The translations under genes and the position numbers were made by a program. The notes under the pieces were generated by a model. It was not told the origin of the DNA. It made no database searches and was given only the letters and a program-made list of their open reading frames with translations. Shown here one piece after another: positions 14,813 through 22,165 of a stretch of 64,000 bases of DNA. The first letter of the stretch is position 1; the number at the start of each line of letters is the position of its first letter. The DNA is from DASRHT01 sp035293765 (lineage in GTDB: Bacteria; Chloroflexota; Ktedonobacteria; Ktedonobacterales; Ktedonobacteraceae): NCBI GenBank assembly GCA_035293765.1, contig DATGMF010000056.1:62001-126000 (forward strand), read 5' to 3'.

Positions 14813-15154
14813 ATGGTAAATGAGAAGCTGGAAAAGCTAAGACACAAAAAGCAGGTATTGGATGCGCAGATTAAGCAAGAGGAAAATCGAGAAAAAACCC
14901 GCGCTAGAAAAGCCGATACGCGCCGCAAAATTCTGGCAGGAGCGGCTGCATTAAATGAAGCCGAGAATAACCCGGAATTCCGCGATTACCTTTACAAATT
15001 GATAGATAGTTTTTACAAAAGGGCAGATGACCGAGCATTATTTGGTCTACCTCCATACAAAGAGAGTGCAAAAACTGCACCTATGCCAGAAAAACAGGCA
15101 GCGTCTCAAACCAAAGAAACAAAAAAGACAGATTCTCAGGAAGAGCAATTTTAA
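14813..15154 (+). CDS. Accessory mobilization protein (MobC/MobX-like)
   Basis: 113 residues with AAGGAG eight to ten bases before the ATG. Residues 1-45 form a charged coiled coil (MVNEKLEKLRHKKQVLDAQI). The segment RKADTRRKILAGAAALNEAE and the later DDRALFGLPP match small mobilization proteins that accompany MobA/MobL relaxases. These proteins help the relaxase open or recognise oriT. It is transcribed away from the relaxase with oriT between them, and a terminator follows at 15204-15236. Confidence 0.78.
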   Translation: MVNEKLEKLRHKKQVLDAQIKQEENREKTRARKADTRRKILAGAAALNEAENNPEFRDYLYKLIDSFYKRADDRALFGLPPYKESAKTAPMPEKQAASQTKETKKTDSQEEQF

Positions 15155-15203
15155 GAGAACAAAAGCGGGGCAGTTGGAAAGAAAAGCTATTGCGGCATCT
15201 AAG

Positions 15204-15236
15204 AAACCAGGCCACCAACAAAAGGCTTGGTTTTTT
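15204..15236 (+). terminator. Rho-independent terminator after the accessory Mob gene
   Basis: AAACCA-G-GCC pairs with GGC-T-TGGTTT around a ten-base loop, with one mismatch, and TTTTTT follows directly. Confidence 0.75.
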
Positions 15237-15304
15237 CGCTCTTGTTAAGAAAATAATAACGATTCTTTGATAGAGTAATTCCATACAATACGAGATATAC
15301 TCTT

Positions 15305-15862
15305 ATGTACACTATAAAAGATGGTTTAACAGCTATACATTATGGGGATTACCAGAAAGCCCTGCGAACATTTCGCTTTCTGGCATGGCAAGACAATGAA
15401 GAAGCCCAGTATTATATGGGCCGCATCTATTCGGAAGGGTTGGGAGTTCCGATTAATGATACAGAAGCAGCAAAATGGTTCCAGATGGCTGCGGAAAATG
15501 GTCATACTGTTGCACAGGGGTGTTTAGGCAAGTTGTATTTGCAGGGTAGAGGTGTTGAACTGAATTATATAAAGGCATTCAAGTGGGTTCATTTATCCGC
15601 ATTACATGGAAGTGCCAGCTCTCAGTACAATGTGGCGCTCATGTATCTATATGGCGATGGCGTAGAATACGATGACCAAAAAGCTATTAAGTGGTTCCGC
15701 TTATCCTCTTCTAATGGGAACGCCAATGCCCAATTCGCGTTAGGCGTATTGTATATGGAAGGGCTAGGAGTAGAGCGAGATTTCTATGAAGCAGGTATAT
15801 GGCTACGCAAGGCCGCGCTTCAGGGGCATGAGAAGGCACGCTATTATCTGAACATGAAGTAA
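15305..15862 (+). CDS. Sel1-like repeat protein
   Basis: 185 residues made almost wholly of Sel1-type repeats, a TPR relative of about 36 residues each. Repeats are recognisable at AQYYMGRIYSEGLGVPINDT, VAQGCLGKLYLQGRGVE, SQYNVALMYLYGDGVEYDD and AQFALGVLYMEGLGVERDF, each followed by an AxxWxxxAA helix. Such solenoids bind proteins; in bacteria they often serve in signalling or toxin and effector interactions. There is no signal peptide, so it is cytoplasmic. No clear Shine-Dalgarno precedes the ATG at 15305. It is monocistronic and ends in a shared hairpin. Confidence 0.88.
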   Translation: MYTIKDGLTAIHYGDYQKALRTFRFLAWQDNEEAQYYMGRIYSEGLGVPINDTEAAKWFQMAAENGHTVAQGCLGKLYLQGRGVELNYIKAFKWVHLSALHGSASSQYNVALMYLYGDGVEYDDQKAIKWFRLSSSNGNANAQFALGVLYMEGLGVERDFYEAGIWLRKAALQGHEKARYYLNMK

Positions 15863-15863
15863 A

Positions 15864-15885
15864 GGGCAGGGATTATTCCCTGCCC
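15864..15885. terminator. Bidirectional hairpin between convergent genes
   Basis: GGGCAGGGA and TCCCTGCCC form a perfect nine-pair stem with a TTAT loop. It lies between the Sel1 gene and the convergent gene and overlaps the last codons of the latter. Confidence 0.65.
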
Positions 15886-16112
15886 TCGGTTTTGGCGATA
15901 ATAGCACTCAAATCTATCTCTTCGTAAGTGCCATCTCGTTTGCGATGAATAGTATGTACATAACTTGGGGCTGCCTCATCAGATAAAACAAGAGCAAGTG
16001 CTGTAGCCGCCTCTTCCTCTGCAAGGTGAACATCACCAAACCAGGTATCATATTCGTTAATCCAGATTTCTCTTACTCGTTCTATTGATGCACATTTTTT
16101 CATGTCTTCCAT
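15873..16112 (-). CDS. Unknown 79-residue protein
   Basis: A small acidic protein with a helical middle (EEEAATALALVLSDEAA) and a C-terminal strand-turn-helix (YVHTIHRKRDGTYEEIDL). The start could be the ATG at 16112 or the methionine three codons later. It has no membrane segment and no recognised family. It is upstream of nothing on its strand and shares a hairpin terminator with the Sel1 gene. Normal composition and a hairpin exactly at its end are the reasons to accept it. Confidence 0.5.
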   Translation of the reverse strand: MEDMKKCASIERVREIWINEYDTWFGDVHLAEEEAATALALVLSDEAAPSYVHTIHRKRDGTYEEIDLSAIIAKTEGRE

Positions 16113-16136
16113 AAAATCCCCAATTTGAGATTAGAG

Positions 16137-16160
16137 AAAAGGGCGGCTGTTACGCCGCCC
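16137..16160 (-). terminator. Rho-independent terminator of the SSB-tail protein gene
   Basis: GGGCGGC and GCCGCCC form a perfect seven-pair stem with a six-base loop. On the minus strand TTTTCT follows. It lies 12 bases after the stop at 16172. Confidence 0.78.
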
Positions 16161-16171
16161 TGGCAAAGTTC

Positions 16172-16381
16172 CTAGAAGGGGATTTCATCGTCTTGGGATG
16201 CTTCGCTCGCTTTCGGCGGGCGTGTAACTAGTTCGCCACTAACGGTAAGGCCGGGAATGATTATGATTTTGGAGCCTTCACCGTTTTTGTGCGGGAACTC
16301 GACGCCTACCTTCGTCCAGATATCCTTGCCGCCTTTTGTCTTGCTGACGATGAAAACATTGTTGTATTTTACGGTGCTCAT
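16172..16381 (-). CDS. Small protein with an SSB-like C-terminal tip
   Basis: 69 residues from the ATG at 16381, selected because AGGAG lies seven bases upstream; a longer frame to 16471 has no site. Residues 1-45 form beta strands (KYNNVFIVSKTKGGKDIWTK, then SKIIIIPGL). The C terminus is a short flexible linker ending in DDEIPF, almost the same as the DDDIPF tip by which bacterial single-strand-binding protein recruits repair and replication enzymes. The protein is too short for a full OB fold of normal SSB. It may be a minimal OB-like protein or a mimic that recruits host SSB partners. The primase-like gene lies upstream on the same strand. Confidence 0.65.
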   Translation of the reverse strand: MSTVKYNNVFIVSKTKGGKDIWTKVGVEFPHKNGEGSKIIIIPGLTVSGELVTRPPKASEASQDDEIPF

Positions 16382-16457
16382 AATCTTTCTCCTGTTTTTT
16401 AAGGTTGTGAAGCTACACCATATAGCTCCTTGAACGCGAACGGAGTATGACGGAGCA

Positions 16458-16535
16458 TAGCAACTATTCAACTTGAATTTTGTCTATGCGCGAGGAAGCC
16501 GTAAGGCGGGGAAAATTCCTGTTGAATAGTTGCTA
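16458..16535. repeat. Perfect 15-bp inverted repeat with 48-bp spacer
   Basis: TAGCAACTATTCAAC at 16458-16472 is exactly repeated in reverse at 16521-16535. The spacer contains a GC-rich core (GCGCGAGGAAGCCGTAAGGCG). It sits in the gap between the primase-like gene and the SSB-tail gene, so it may be an operator pair, a recombination site or a single-strand origin. Confidence 0.7.
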
Positions 16536-16649
16536 GGTTCTGTCACGTTAGCGTCTTCAAGAGCAACGGTGGTGTTTTTCATCCTGAAAACAGGAAAGAG
16601 GATGAATGCAGCATGTAAATATGGGGAATGCCAGGTCACTCAATCAAGG

Positions 16650-17735
16650 TCATTCAACATCTGGAGTAAGGTTGCTGCGTCCTTTACCGCGCCAATTGAT
16701 GGGCGTGGAACTTGCATTGACTTCATGGGGCTTGTGGTGGATATGTTCGGCCTGCACCTGCTGATTGCGTGAAGGTGAAGCGGAAGTATGAATATCTTGC
16801 TGAGGCGGTTGTACCGGCCTGTCCTGCAAAACATCATTCCAGTCTTTATACTTGGTGCTGGAGCGGGATTTCAGGCCGGGGCGGTTGCGATGTGCATCCG
16901 GGCGTATGGAGTGGACGAACACCGCGTATTTTTCGCCTTCCTTGTCAGCATCGGTAGCGGTGATAACCTGCGATTTTGGATACTGCTTTAGCAGACGGAC
17001 AAGCTGTTCGCGCTGCTCGCTGGATAGGCCGCCGGAGAATGACACATACAGACCTGGCCTGTGACTAAGCTGGGCGTATGACATAGCATCAATCGCCGCT
17101 TCTGTAATGACGATATAAGGTGGGTCGCTGGCATTGCCGTCTCCTATCCTGCACATGAAAAGCGACTTTTTGCCGCCCCCTGAGAAGCCCGTGAAGCCCC
17201 GGTTCTTTGTTTCCCATCCCGATAGGCCATCGTCATCATCATGGCGGAAGCAGACATTCCCGCGCTGGTCAGTTCGGATTTTGCTGGAAAAGGATTGTAT
17301 AGTTTCATCATCCAGCCCCCGAAACTGGAGATAATCTCCATCATAGGGTTTCATGGAATGCCATTTGCTGACCAGCTCAGCGCGATTATGGCTGACAGGG
17401 GATGGTCTGGTATACCCCTTCCCCTCCGGCAATGGATGAGTTTTTCCAGTGAAATCACGCAGTATCCTGCGCGCCTGCCCCAGGTTGCAGTTTTCCCGGT
17501 ACATCACAAAGTCAATGGCGCTCCCCTGAGCGTCGCCATGTACATCAAAGAATATGCCGTGTCCATCTTCGGCAGTGGCGACAATTATCTTGCTGGCGGA
17601 ATCGCTGCTACGCATGACAACGCACGTCCGGCAGCTCTCCTTGCTGTCAATCGCATAGCCATAGGACGCCGCCAGTTGAATCAAATCAACGCTGCGCTTG
17701 AAATTTTCTAATTCCTGGGTGCTATGTGTAAACAT
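16650..17735 (-). CDS. Plasmid-type primase-like protein (DUF3991 + TOPRIM)
   Basis: 361 residues. Residues 1-75 are a truncated CHC2-like zinc-binding region (DLIQLAASYGYAIDSKESCR, then HGIFFDVHGDAQGSAIDFV). Residues 95-190 are the DUF3991-like segment with GWETKNRGFTGFSGGGKKSLF. Residues 200-290 are the TOPRIM fold, with the catalytic glutamate in VITEAAIDAMSYAQL and the acidic pair in VITATDADKEGEKYA. Such proteins start DNA synthesis on single-stranded plasmid DNA, for example after conjugative transfer. The C-terminal 60 residues are polar and probably disordered. Only one strong cysteine cluster remains, so zinc binding is uncertain. Confidence 0.85.
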   Translation of the reverse strand: MFTHSTQELENFKRSVDLIQLAASYGYAIDSKESCRTCVVMRSSDSASKIIVATAEDGHGIFFDVHGDAQGSAIDFVMYRENCNLGQARRILRDFTGKTHPLPEGKGYTRPSPVSHNRAELVSKWHSMKPYDGDYLQFRGLDDETIQSFSSKIRTDQRGNVCFRHDDDDGLSGWETKNRGFTGFSGGGKKSLFMCRIGDGNASDPPYIVITEAAIDAMSYAQLSHRPGLYVSFSGGLSSEQREQLVRLLKQYPKSQVITATDADKEGEKYAVFVHSIRPDAHRNRPGLKSRSSTKYKDWNDVLQDRPVQPPQQDIHTSASPSRNQQVQAEHIHHKPHEVNASSTPINWRGKGRSNLTPDVE

Positions 17736-17836
17736 ACTATGCCAGATTATACCACCAGATCCTTAACAAATGTTTAAGACGACAAAAAACGCGCTTGCTG
17801 GAATTCCGGTAGTGGGAAGGAAGCGGAACAGCTAAA

Positions 17837-17884
17837 GTAGAAAAAGAAAGGGCAGGGAACAGCTCCTACCCTTTCTTTTTCTAC
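17837..17884. terminator. Very strong bidirectional hairpin
   Basis: GTAGAAAAAGAAAGGG (17837-17852) is perfectly complementary to 17869-17884 around a 16-base loop, giving a 16-pair stem with A and T runs on both flanks. It lies in the 359-base gap between the zeta-like gene and the primase gene. It can end transcription of the former on the minus strand. The rest of the gap (17736-17836 and 17885-18094) holds no gene with a clear start. Confidence 0.75.
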
Positions 17885-18094
17885 TGCCCGTCATAACGCA
17901 GACACGTAGAACTGTAGGCGCTTGGCAGCTCCTATCGAGTCCTATTTCCTGTCGGTTTGCCAATCGTCGGTGCCCCGGCTTTGCTCGCGCCTAACATGCC
18001 AGTTAACCCAGAGTTTAACTCATTGATAGTCGCTTCTGCTGACAGAACTGTTTGATTAAAATCATGGTTTTTAAGCAAAGCGTCAAACCGTTGA

Positions 18095-19270
18095 TTATTT
18101 AGAACGATTAGATGAAGAGGAAGGGGTATCTTGGTTTTTCTGTTCTTGTTCTATAGATGCTTTCCATCTGCAATAATCTTGTTTATCTTGAGGCAGCATA
18201 TTTGACTTGCCGTTTTGTTGTCTTGTTACCCATTTTTCACCGACATAGTGCTCTGGAAACATACCATCATTATAATGCATTATGCTGTGACGCGCGCTTA
18301 ATCTAAAATCAGTTAGTTTTCTTCCTTCTCCTTCCCTTGCAATTCCTGTGATTTGTGTGCCGGAATGGTTGTTTCCTCTTTCTCTACATCTCTCAAGGCA
18401 CGCTCCCAATCTTGGGAAGTAATTGCGAAGTTCTCTAGACGTGAGCGTATAGAATGGTCTTTTGGCTTCTTCTGCATTTTTTCCCTCCACATCAATATAT
18501 GCTTTTTGCAAAAAATTAAGGAAACTTTGGTTATCTAAAATCTCTTCTTGTGTTGTCCTGTAGATAAGCCTCGGCGGGCTATGATCTACATCCATTAATA
18601 ATGTGGCATGAAAAAGTTGGGTATATATATCGAAATTACGGGATACATCTCGATGTTCCTCAAGTGCTCTCCTATGATCATTTATCATTCCGTCTGAACT
18701 TCTTCGGTGTACAATATCAAAATATCCATCTACGGAACAAGTCATTACTTGTGCTATGGTATCATAGCCTTTTTCTTTTGCCATTCGCACGAGATTTTTC
18801 ATTCTCTCCGCATCTTCACCATGATTGTTAAATACTACGTTTATCCCTCTCTTCGTAGCCTCCCGCACAATCTTTTCAGTGAGATCGTAAAACTCATCAA
18901 CTAAAATTGGTAATTTTTCTGGATGCCGCACATTGATGTTTTCCCGAAATTCCGACAATCCTATAAATGATTTTGGTCTTATGATTACTGTTGATTCAGG
19001 GGGAAGAACGGGGTCTAATTCCTTATCAGTTCTCGTCATCCCCAATAATAAGCGGGCATAAGCGGAGCGACCACTGCCAACTCCCCCCGCAAGCACTAGA
19101 AGTACCGGATCAGAACTAGGTTCCTTTCCCGCTAAAACGTAATTTATTATTTCTTGATGTAACGCACTACGTATTTCATCGTATATGGGAGTACCATCCT
19201 GTTCTCTTTTTATGGAACCATCTGTGTTTTTTACGGTATACTTCCATTGCGTAGTTTCTATATTAGACAT
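18095..19270 (-). CDS. Zeta-toxin-like P-loop kinase
   Basis: 391 residues. The P-loop is near residue 60 (VLAGGVGSGRSAYARLLLG), followed by a strand ending in IIRPKSFIGLSEF and a second strand with VVFNNHGEDAERM, then an arginine-rich stretch DIVHRRSSDG. This is the layout of zeta/PezT toxins, which phosphorylate UDP-N-acetylglucosamine and block wall synthesis. Normal zeta is about 270-290 residues; here an extra C-terminal 120 residues follow with no named domain, ending in a Ser-rich tail. No epsilon-like antitoxin of about 90 residues is next to it. The divergent gene at 19626 could play that part. Toxin activity is inferred. Confidence 0.7.
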   Translation of the reverse strand: MSNIETTQWKYTVKNTDGSIKREQDGTPIYDEIRSALHQEIINYVLAGKEPSSDPVLLVLAGGVGSGRSAYARLLLGMTRTDKELDPVLPPESTVIIRPKSFIGLSEFRENINVRHPEKLPILVDEFYDLTEKIVREATKRGINVVFNNHGEDAERMKNLVRMAKEKGYDTIAQVMTCSVDGYFDIVHRRSSDGMINDHRRALEEHRDVSRNFDIYTQLFHATLLMDVDHSPPRLIYRTTQEEILDNQSFLNFLQKAYIDVEGKNAEEAKRPFYTLTSRELRNYFPRLGACLERCRERGNNHSGTQITGIAREGEGRKLTDFRLSARHSIMHYNDGMFPEHYVGEKWVTRQQNGKSNMLPQDKQDYCRWKASIEQEQKNQDTPSSSSNRSK

Positions 19271-19537
19271 AATAGAATTATGAAAACAAAATAATAAAAG
19301 AAAGCTATAAAAATCATTTTTACATAAAACCAGCTAATAAAAAGTGAATTTTTTATGACAAGTGCCGTTAGGATTGAAAAAAAGAAGCTCAGGGGATATC
19401 CATTCGCTTGGAAGTATCCGGCAGAGATGAATGGCCTTTGCTTCAAAAAGGGGTAACAGGAGGGTCGGTGTCAAAGGTACGTTATATGATATAAGTTATT
19501 GATAAATATTAATCATTAACTGTCATAAAAGTGTCAT

Positions 19538-19566
19538 TTGTTTATCCATTGGATGATACATATAAT
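19538..19566 (+). promoter_or_regulatory. Promoter of the gene at 19626
   Basis: TTGTTT (19538-19543) and TATAAT (19561-19566) are 17 bases apart. A second TATAAT lies at 19582-19587. AAAGGA precedes the ATG at 19626. The 355-base gap around it (19271-19625) is AT-rich and also holds one copy of the 34-bp repeat. Confidence 0.6.
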
Positions 19567-19625
19567 ACTTCTTTATACTACTATAATACTTATGCTTTCC
19601 TCAATATTACTAAAGGAATGATGCA

Positions 19626-20216
19626 ATGTCAGATGATAAACCGATTTCTACAAGTCCTATCTTAGAGAGTATAACGAAAGTGAGTGTGGGCCGCCAAAGA
19701 GGAGGAGAGGTTATGTTCTCCATACATCAAGACGATATTCCTGGAGGGACTATCCGTGATGCTCAAGCAGCCCTTGAGAGGGAAGGTATTGCCGCAACTA
19801 TAGATACTTCAAAAAGTAGAGGGGGAAAAATCCTGCGTATAAAGGAAGAAAAATCGCTGGAGACGTTTTACGGTAAATATAGGCATAAGTTAGATGAGCA
19901 ATCTTCTCGTTCTCTTGGGCTGGCACAGGCCATGACACCAGATAGACCTGTATTGGACAATGCTCTGGGAGCACCCATTGAAGTCAATCGCAACGAGAAA
20001 CTGAATGGTACACCGATTGATCCCACTACTCTTGAGAAGGCTTTAAAAGTCGCCAGCCAACTTGAATCTATTCGGGAAGGTAACGCGATTACTGCTGTCA
20101 ATGGAAGAATTACTGGAGGAACTACAGTTATTACTGAACCTACAAGCCGTGATCAGACAGCTATCAATGCACAGAAAGCCGCCTTTAAAGCATCCCGTAA
20201 AGATATTCAAATATAG
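19626..20216 (+). CDS. Unknown 196-residue protein, divergent to the zeta-like kinase
   Basis: Hydrophilic cytoplasmic protein. Residues 20-85 look like a small alpha/beta domain (VMFSIHQDDIPGGTIRDAQA, then KSRGGKILRIKEEKSLETF), followed by a linker and a helical region with many Thr and Gln. No membrane segment, cysteine cluster or known motif was seen. It is divergently transcribed from the zeta-like kinase and framed by two copies of a 34-bp repeat, so it may be a regulator or antitoxin. That is only a guess from position. A good promoter and ribosome site support expression. Confidence 0.6.
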   Translation: MSDDKPISTSPILESITKVSVGRQRGGEVMFSIHQDDIPGGTIRDAQAALEREGIAATIDTSKSRGGKILRIKEEKSLETFYGKYRHKLDEQSSRSLGLAQAMTPDRPVLDNALGAPIEVNRNEKLNGTPIDPTTLEKALKVASQLESIREGNAITAVNGRITGGTTVITEPTSRDQTAINAQKAAFKASRKDIQI

Positions 20217-20309
20217 ATCAGCGACACATCTCCACCCACTTAACTGTTTTGTCTACACAACAGAGCTTGGAAGTATCCGGCAGGGATGAATGGTCTTTCC
20301 TTAAAAAAC

Positions 20310-20342
20310 AAAGGGAAGAGGCTGTCACCCCTTCCCTTTTCC
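20310..20342. terminator. Bidirectional Rho-independent terminator
   Basis: AAAGGGAAG (20310-20318) pairs perfectly with CTTCCCTTT (20331-20339). TTTT follows on plus and TTTGTTTTTT on minus. It serves both the gene ending at 20216 and the minus operon ending at 20349. Confidence 0.75.
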
Positions 20343-20348
20343 CCCTGT

Positions 20349-20636
20349 TCATACCGAGCGGGGAGTAGGGGCCTCGTAGACGAGATAATCCGTAATACCC
20401 TCATCCCGCCTGAGCTTCTGATAAAAACTCTCAGGGACAGGCTTGTCCCATGCCAGGAGAAGAAAGCCATCGTTGGCTTTGGCGGTGATGCCATAGAGCA
20501 GGAGATGAAACCCTGTCCCGACCTGTGATAGATCATCCAACTCCTCTACAAGGGCCTTCAACTCCCGTTTACGGCAGTGAACAAGCATCATGTTGCCGTT
20601 CGTGCCTGTACCCTGATTCCTGTTATCTTCACCCAT
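20349..20636 (-). CDS. Unknown small protein, third gene of the structured-leader operon
   Basis: 95 residues from the ATG at 20636 with GGAGGG five bases upstream; the start overlaps the end of the preceding gene by eight bases. Residues 18-95 look like one compact alpha/beta domain (LVHCRKRELKALVEELDDL, HLLLYGITAKANDGFLLLAW, DKPVPESFYQKLRRDEGITD). There is no membrane segment. I do not recognise it. The tight overlap indicates it works with the two upstream proteins. Confidence 0.65.
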   Translation of the reverse strand: MGEDNRNQGTGTNGNMMLVHCRKRELKALVEELDDLSQVGTGFHLLLYGITAKANDGFLLLAWDKPVPESFYQKLRRDEGITDYLVYEAPTPRSV

Positions 20637-21285
20637 TTTTCCCTCCCACTCCCGCTGCGTGGAAGACATTGCCATCGTTGTTGTAGACATACAGTGCGTT
20701 GTCCACCGTCAACTGCATCTCTGGCAGACCGTTATGGTTGACGTCCTCAAACCGGAGCGTAGGAACTGCCGTGGTGGCTCCCTTCCCCAGAAGCACGGGG
20801 CCGTCATACAGTTTGGTCTTGTCGAGGTGATCGGTCAGCACTTCAATGATCACGATATGGTCATGGAGGTTCTCGACGATAAAATGGCTCACCCCGCCAT
20901 GCCCTACGTTAGCATCACACTGATAGGTCGGTGGATCGCCATATTGCCACCCCGCTATGGCCGACTGGAACCAGTTGACCACCATGTTGCCGACGACGAT
21001 AACCAGGAACATCGCCGCCATGCCAAGACCAATGGAGGTGATCCAGGTGCTAACGGGAAGGCGGCGTTTGGGATTCGTTTCGATGCGCATGACAATAGGT
21101 GGCTCCGTCAGCTTTACTGCCGCATGACGTGAGCGATACACCCGTGCGCTGCTGGGCTTGCGCTTCTCAAAGAGCGAATCGTCATCCAGCATCTCATCTG
21201 CTGGAGCGGGACGTTTTGTCCTTGCCATGCCTTGTCGCAGGATGATCGGCGGAGCATAGGGCTGCTCTCCGTTGGGTTCCATCAT
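20629..21285 (-). CDS. Single-pass membrane protein with an extracytoplasmic FG-GAP-like end
   Basis: 218 residues from the ATG at 21285, chosen for GGAGGGG upstream; it overlaps the preceding stop as ATGA. Residues 1-78 are basic and cytoplasmic. One membrane helix lies near 84-108 (ITSIGLGMAAMFLVIVVGNMV). The outside part ends with FEDVNHNGLPEMQLTVDNAL, which resembles the calcium-binding loop of FG-GAP and VCBS repeats (DxNxDGxxD-like), followed by a strand. A single repeat is too short for a propeller, so it may bind a partner or substrate at the cell surface. No family name can be given. Confidence 0.7.
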   Translation of the reverse strand: MMEPNGEQPYAPPIILRQGMARTKRPAPADEMLDDDSLFEKRKPSSARVYRSRHAAVKLTEPPIVMRIETNPKRRLPVSTWITSIGLGMAAMFLVIVVGNMVVNWFQSAIAGWQYGDPPTYQCDANVGHGGVSHFIVENLHDHIVIIEVLTDHLDKTKLYDGPVLLGKGATTAVPTLRFEDVNHNGLPEMQLTVDNALYVYNNDGNVFHAAGVGGKNG

Positions 21286-21509
21286 AGTGTCCCCTCCCCT
21301 GGAATGCGCTGTATGGTCACTTCGGTACGCCGGACGCTCTCCAGCAATGCGGATGTGTAGGGGCGATATTCCTGACAGAAGCAATGCGGCTTGCTGCAAA
21401 AAGGCTGTTCGATGCTATGCACCCGATAGACCGGTATAAAGGCGAGTCCGAGCGGTGACGGCTCTTTATCTTCGGGTTCGGGGAAAAAAGTGCAAGTGGT
21501 CGCAACCAT
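21282..21509 (-). CDS. Small cysteine-rich protein, first gene of the structured-leader operon
   Basis: 75 residues with AAGGAG eight bases before the ATG at 21509. The centre holds a cysteine cluster, PFCSKPHCFCQEY, that could bind zinc or iron together with the histidines around it (VHSIEQPFC). The C-terminal SALLESVRRTEVTIQRI looks like an amphipathic helix. The stop overlaps the next start by four bases. The protein is plausibly a metal-binding adaptor. Function unknown. Confidence 0.62.
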   Translation of the reverse strand: MVATTCTFFPEPEDKEPSPLGLAFIPVYRVHSIEQPFCSKPHCFCQEYRPYTSALLESVRRTEVTIQRIPGEGTL

Positions 21510-21528
21510 GCGAAATTCTCCTTCTCTC

Positions 21529-21578
21529 GACAGGCGAAGGGAGAACGTGGTACACTACCACCAGACTTTTCGCCTGTC
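21529..21578 (-). promoter_or_regulatory. Nested-stem leader element before the operon
   Basis: GACAGGCGAA (21529-21538) pairs perfectly with TTCGCCTGTC (21569-21578). Inside the loop GTGGTA and TACCAC form another perfect hairpin (21547-21561). The element ends six bases before the ribosome site of the gene at 21509. It is either a structured RNA leader that gates translation, or nested operators for the neighbouring Xre-type regulator. Confidence 0.6.
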
Positions 21579-21714
21579 CGGGCGGCAAAAAACGCCTACC
21601 ACAGCGTCCAGTGCCGCCGCTGTGTCAAAACAGTACATCGGATTGGTCATCTTTTTGCGCTGTGGAACTTTGTCAGGGCAACACAGCACAAAGCCAAAGT
21701 AAAAAGTCTGCGGG

Positions 21715-21736
21715 GACGCCTGTTAATTCAGGCGTC
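21715..21736 (-). terminator. Hairpin after the Xre regulator gene
   Basis: GACGCCTG and CAGGCGTC form a perfect eight-pair stem with a TTAATT loop about 40 bases after the stop at 21774. On the minus strand a short T run comes only about ten bases later, so termination efficiency is uncertain. Confidence 0.45.
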
Positions 21737-21773
21737 TTTCGACATCACCTCCTTAGAGTCAAGCCTGGATGCA

Positions 21774-21983
21774 TCAGTCTACGAGGTTCAGCCCTTCGAT
21801 ATCCTTGTAGGTAATCTTCGTTCCCAATCCCCTACTGATAGCGATTGCGATCTTTCCGGCTGTCGCCGCATAGATCGGCTTCCCTGAGAGGGCTTCACGC
21901 AACGTCCTCTCGTCTATCTCCGCCTCACGCGCAAGCTTTCTTCTCGACCATCCAAGCTCAATCCTATAATCGTTCAGATTCAT
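21774..21983 (-). CDS. Xre/Cro-type helix-turn-helix regulator
   Basis: 69 residues, essentially only the five-helix DNA-binding domain. The helix-turn-helix is RRKLAREAEIDERTLREALS, preceded by YRIELGWS as in Xre-family repressors. It is transcribed divergently from the serine recombinase, 182 bases away, so it is the obvious candidate to control integrase expression and perhaps the operon at 20349-21509. Confidence 0.85.
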   Translation of the reverse strand: MNLNDYRIELGWSRRKLAREAEIDERTLREALSGKPIYAATAGKIAIAISRGLGTKITYKDIEGLNLVD

Positions 21984-22165
21984 AGGGTAAGCACTCCAAT
22001 AAATAGATTAAGTCCTTATTCCAGTATGCCATCATACTATGGGCTATGTCAATAGATTACCTAGCAAATACCATACATTCTATGGTATAGTATTCATACC
22101 GATATCGTTCAGTTAAGTCGTTTATCTTCGAGAGGATAGTTTTAAGGATTTGAGAGGGGAAACCC

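Larger units (their letters stand above)
19406..20298. repeat. 34-bp direct repeat flanking the gene at 19626
   Basis: 19406-19439 and 20265-20298 match at 32 of 34 positions, both beginning GCTTGGAAGTATCCGGCAG. One copy lies before the 196-residue gene and its promoter and one after it, 859 bases apart. Inverted terminal repeats are not visible. The pair may mark a small cassette, be protein-binding sites, or be a trace of recombination. Confidence 0.65.

Noticed and set aside
15027..15248. 73-residue plus-strand frame overlapping the accessory Mob gene
   Set aside because: Lys/Gln-rich shadow that runs through the terminator hairpin at 15204-15236.
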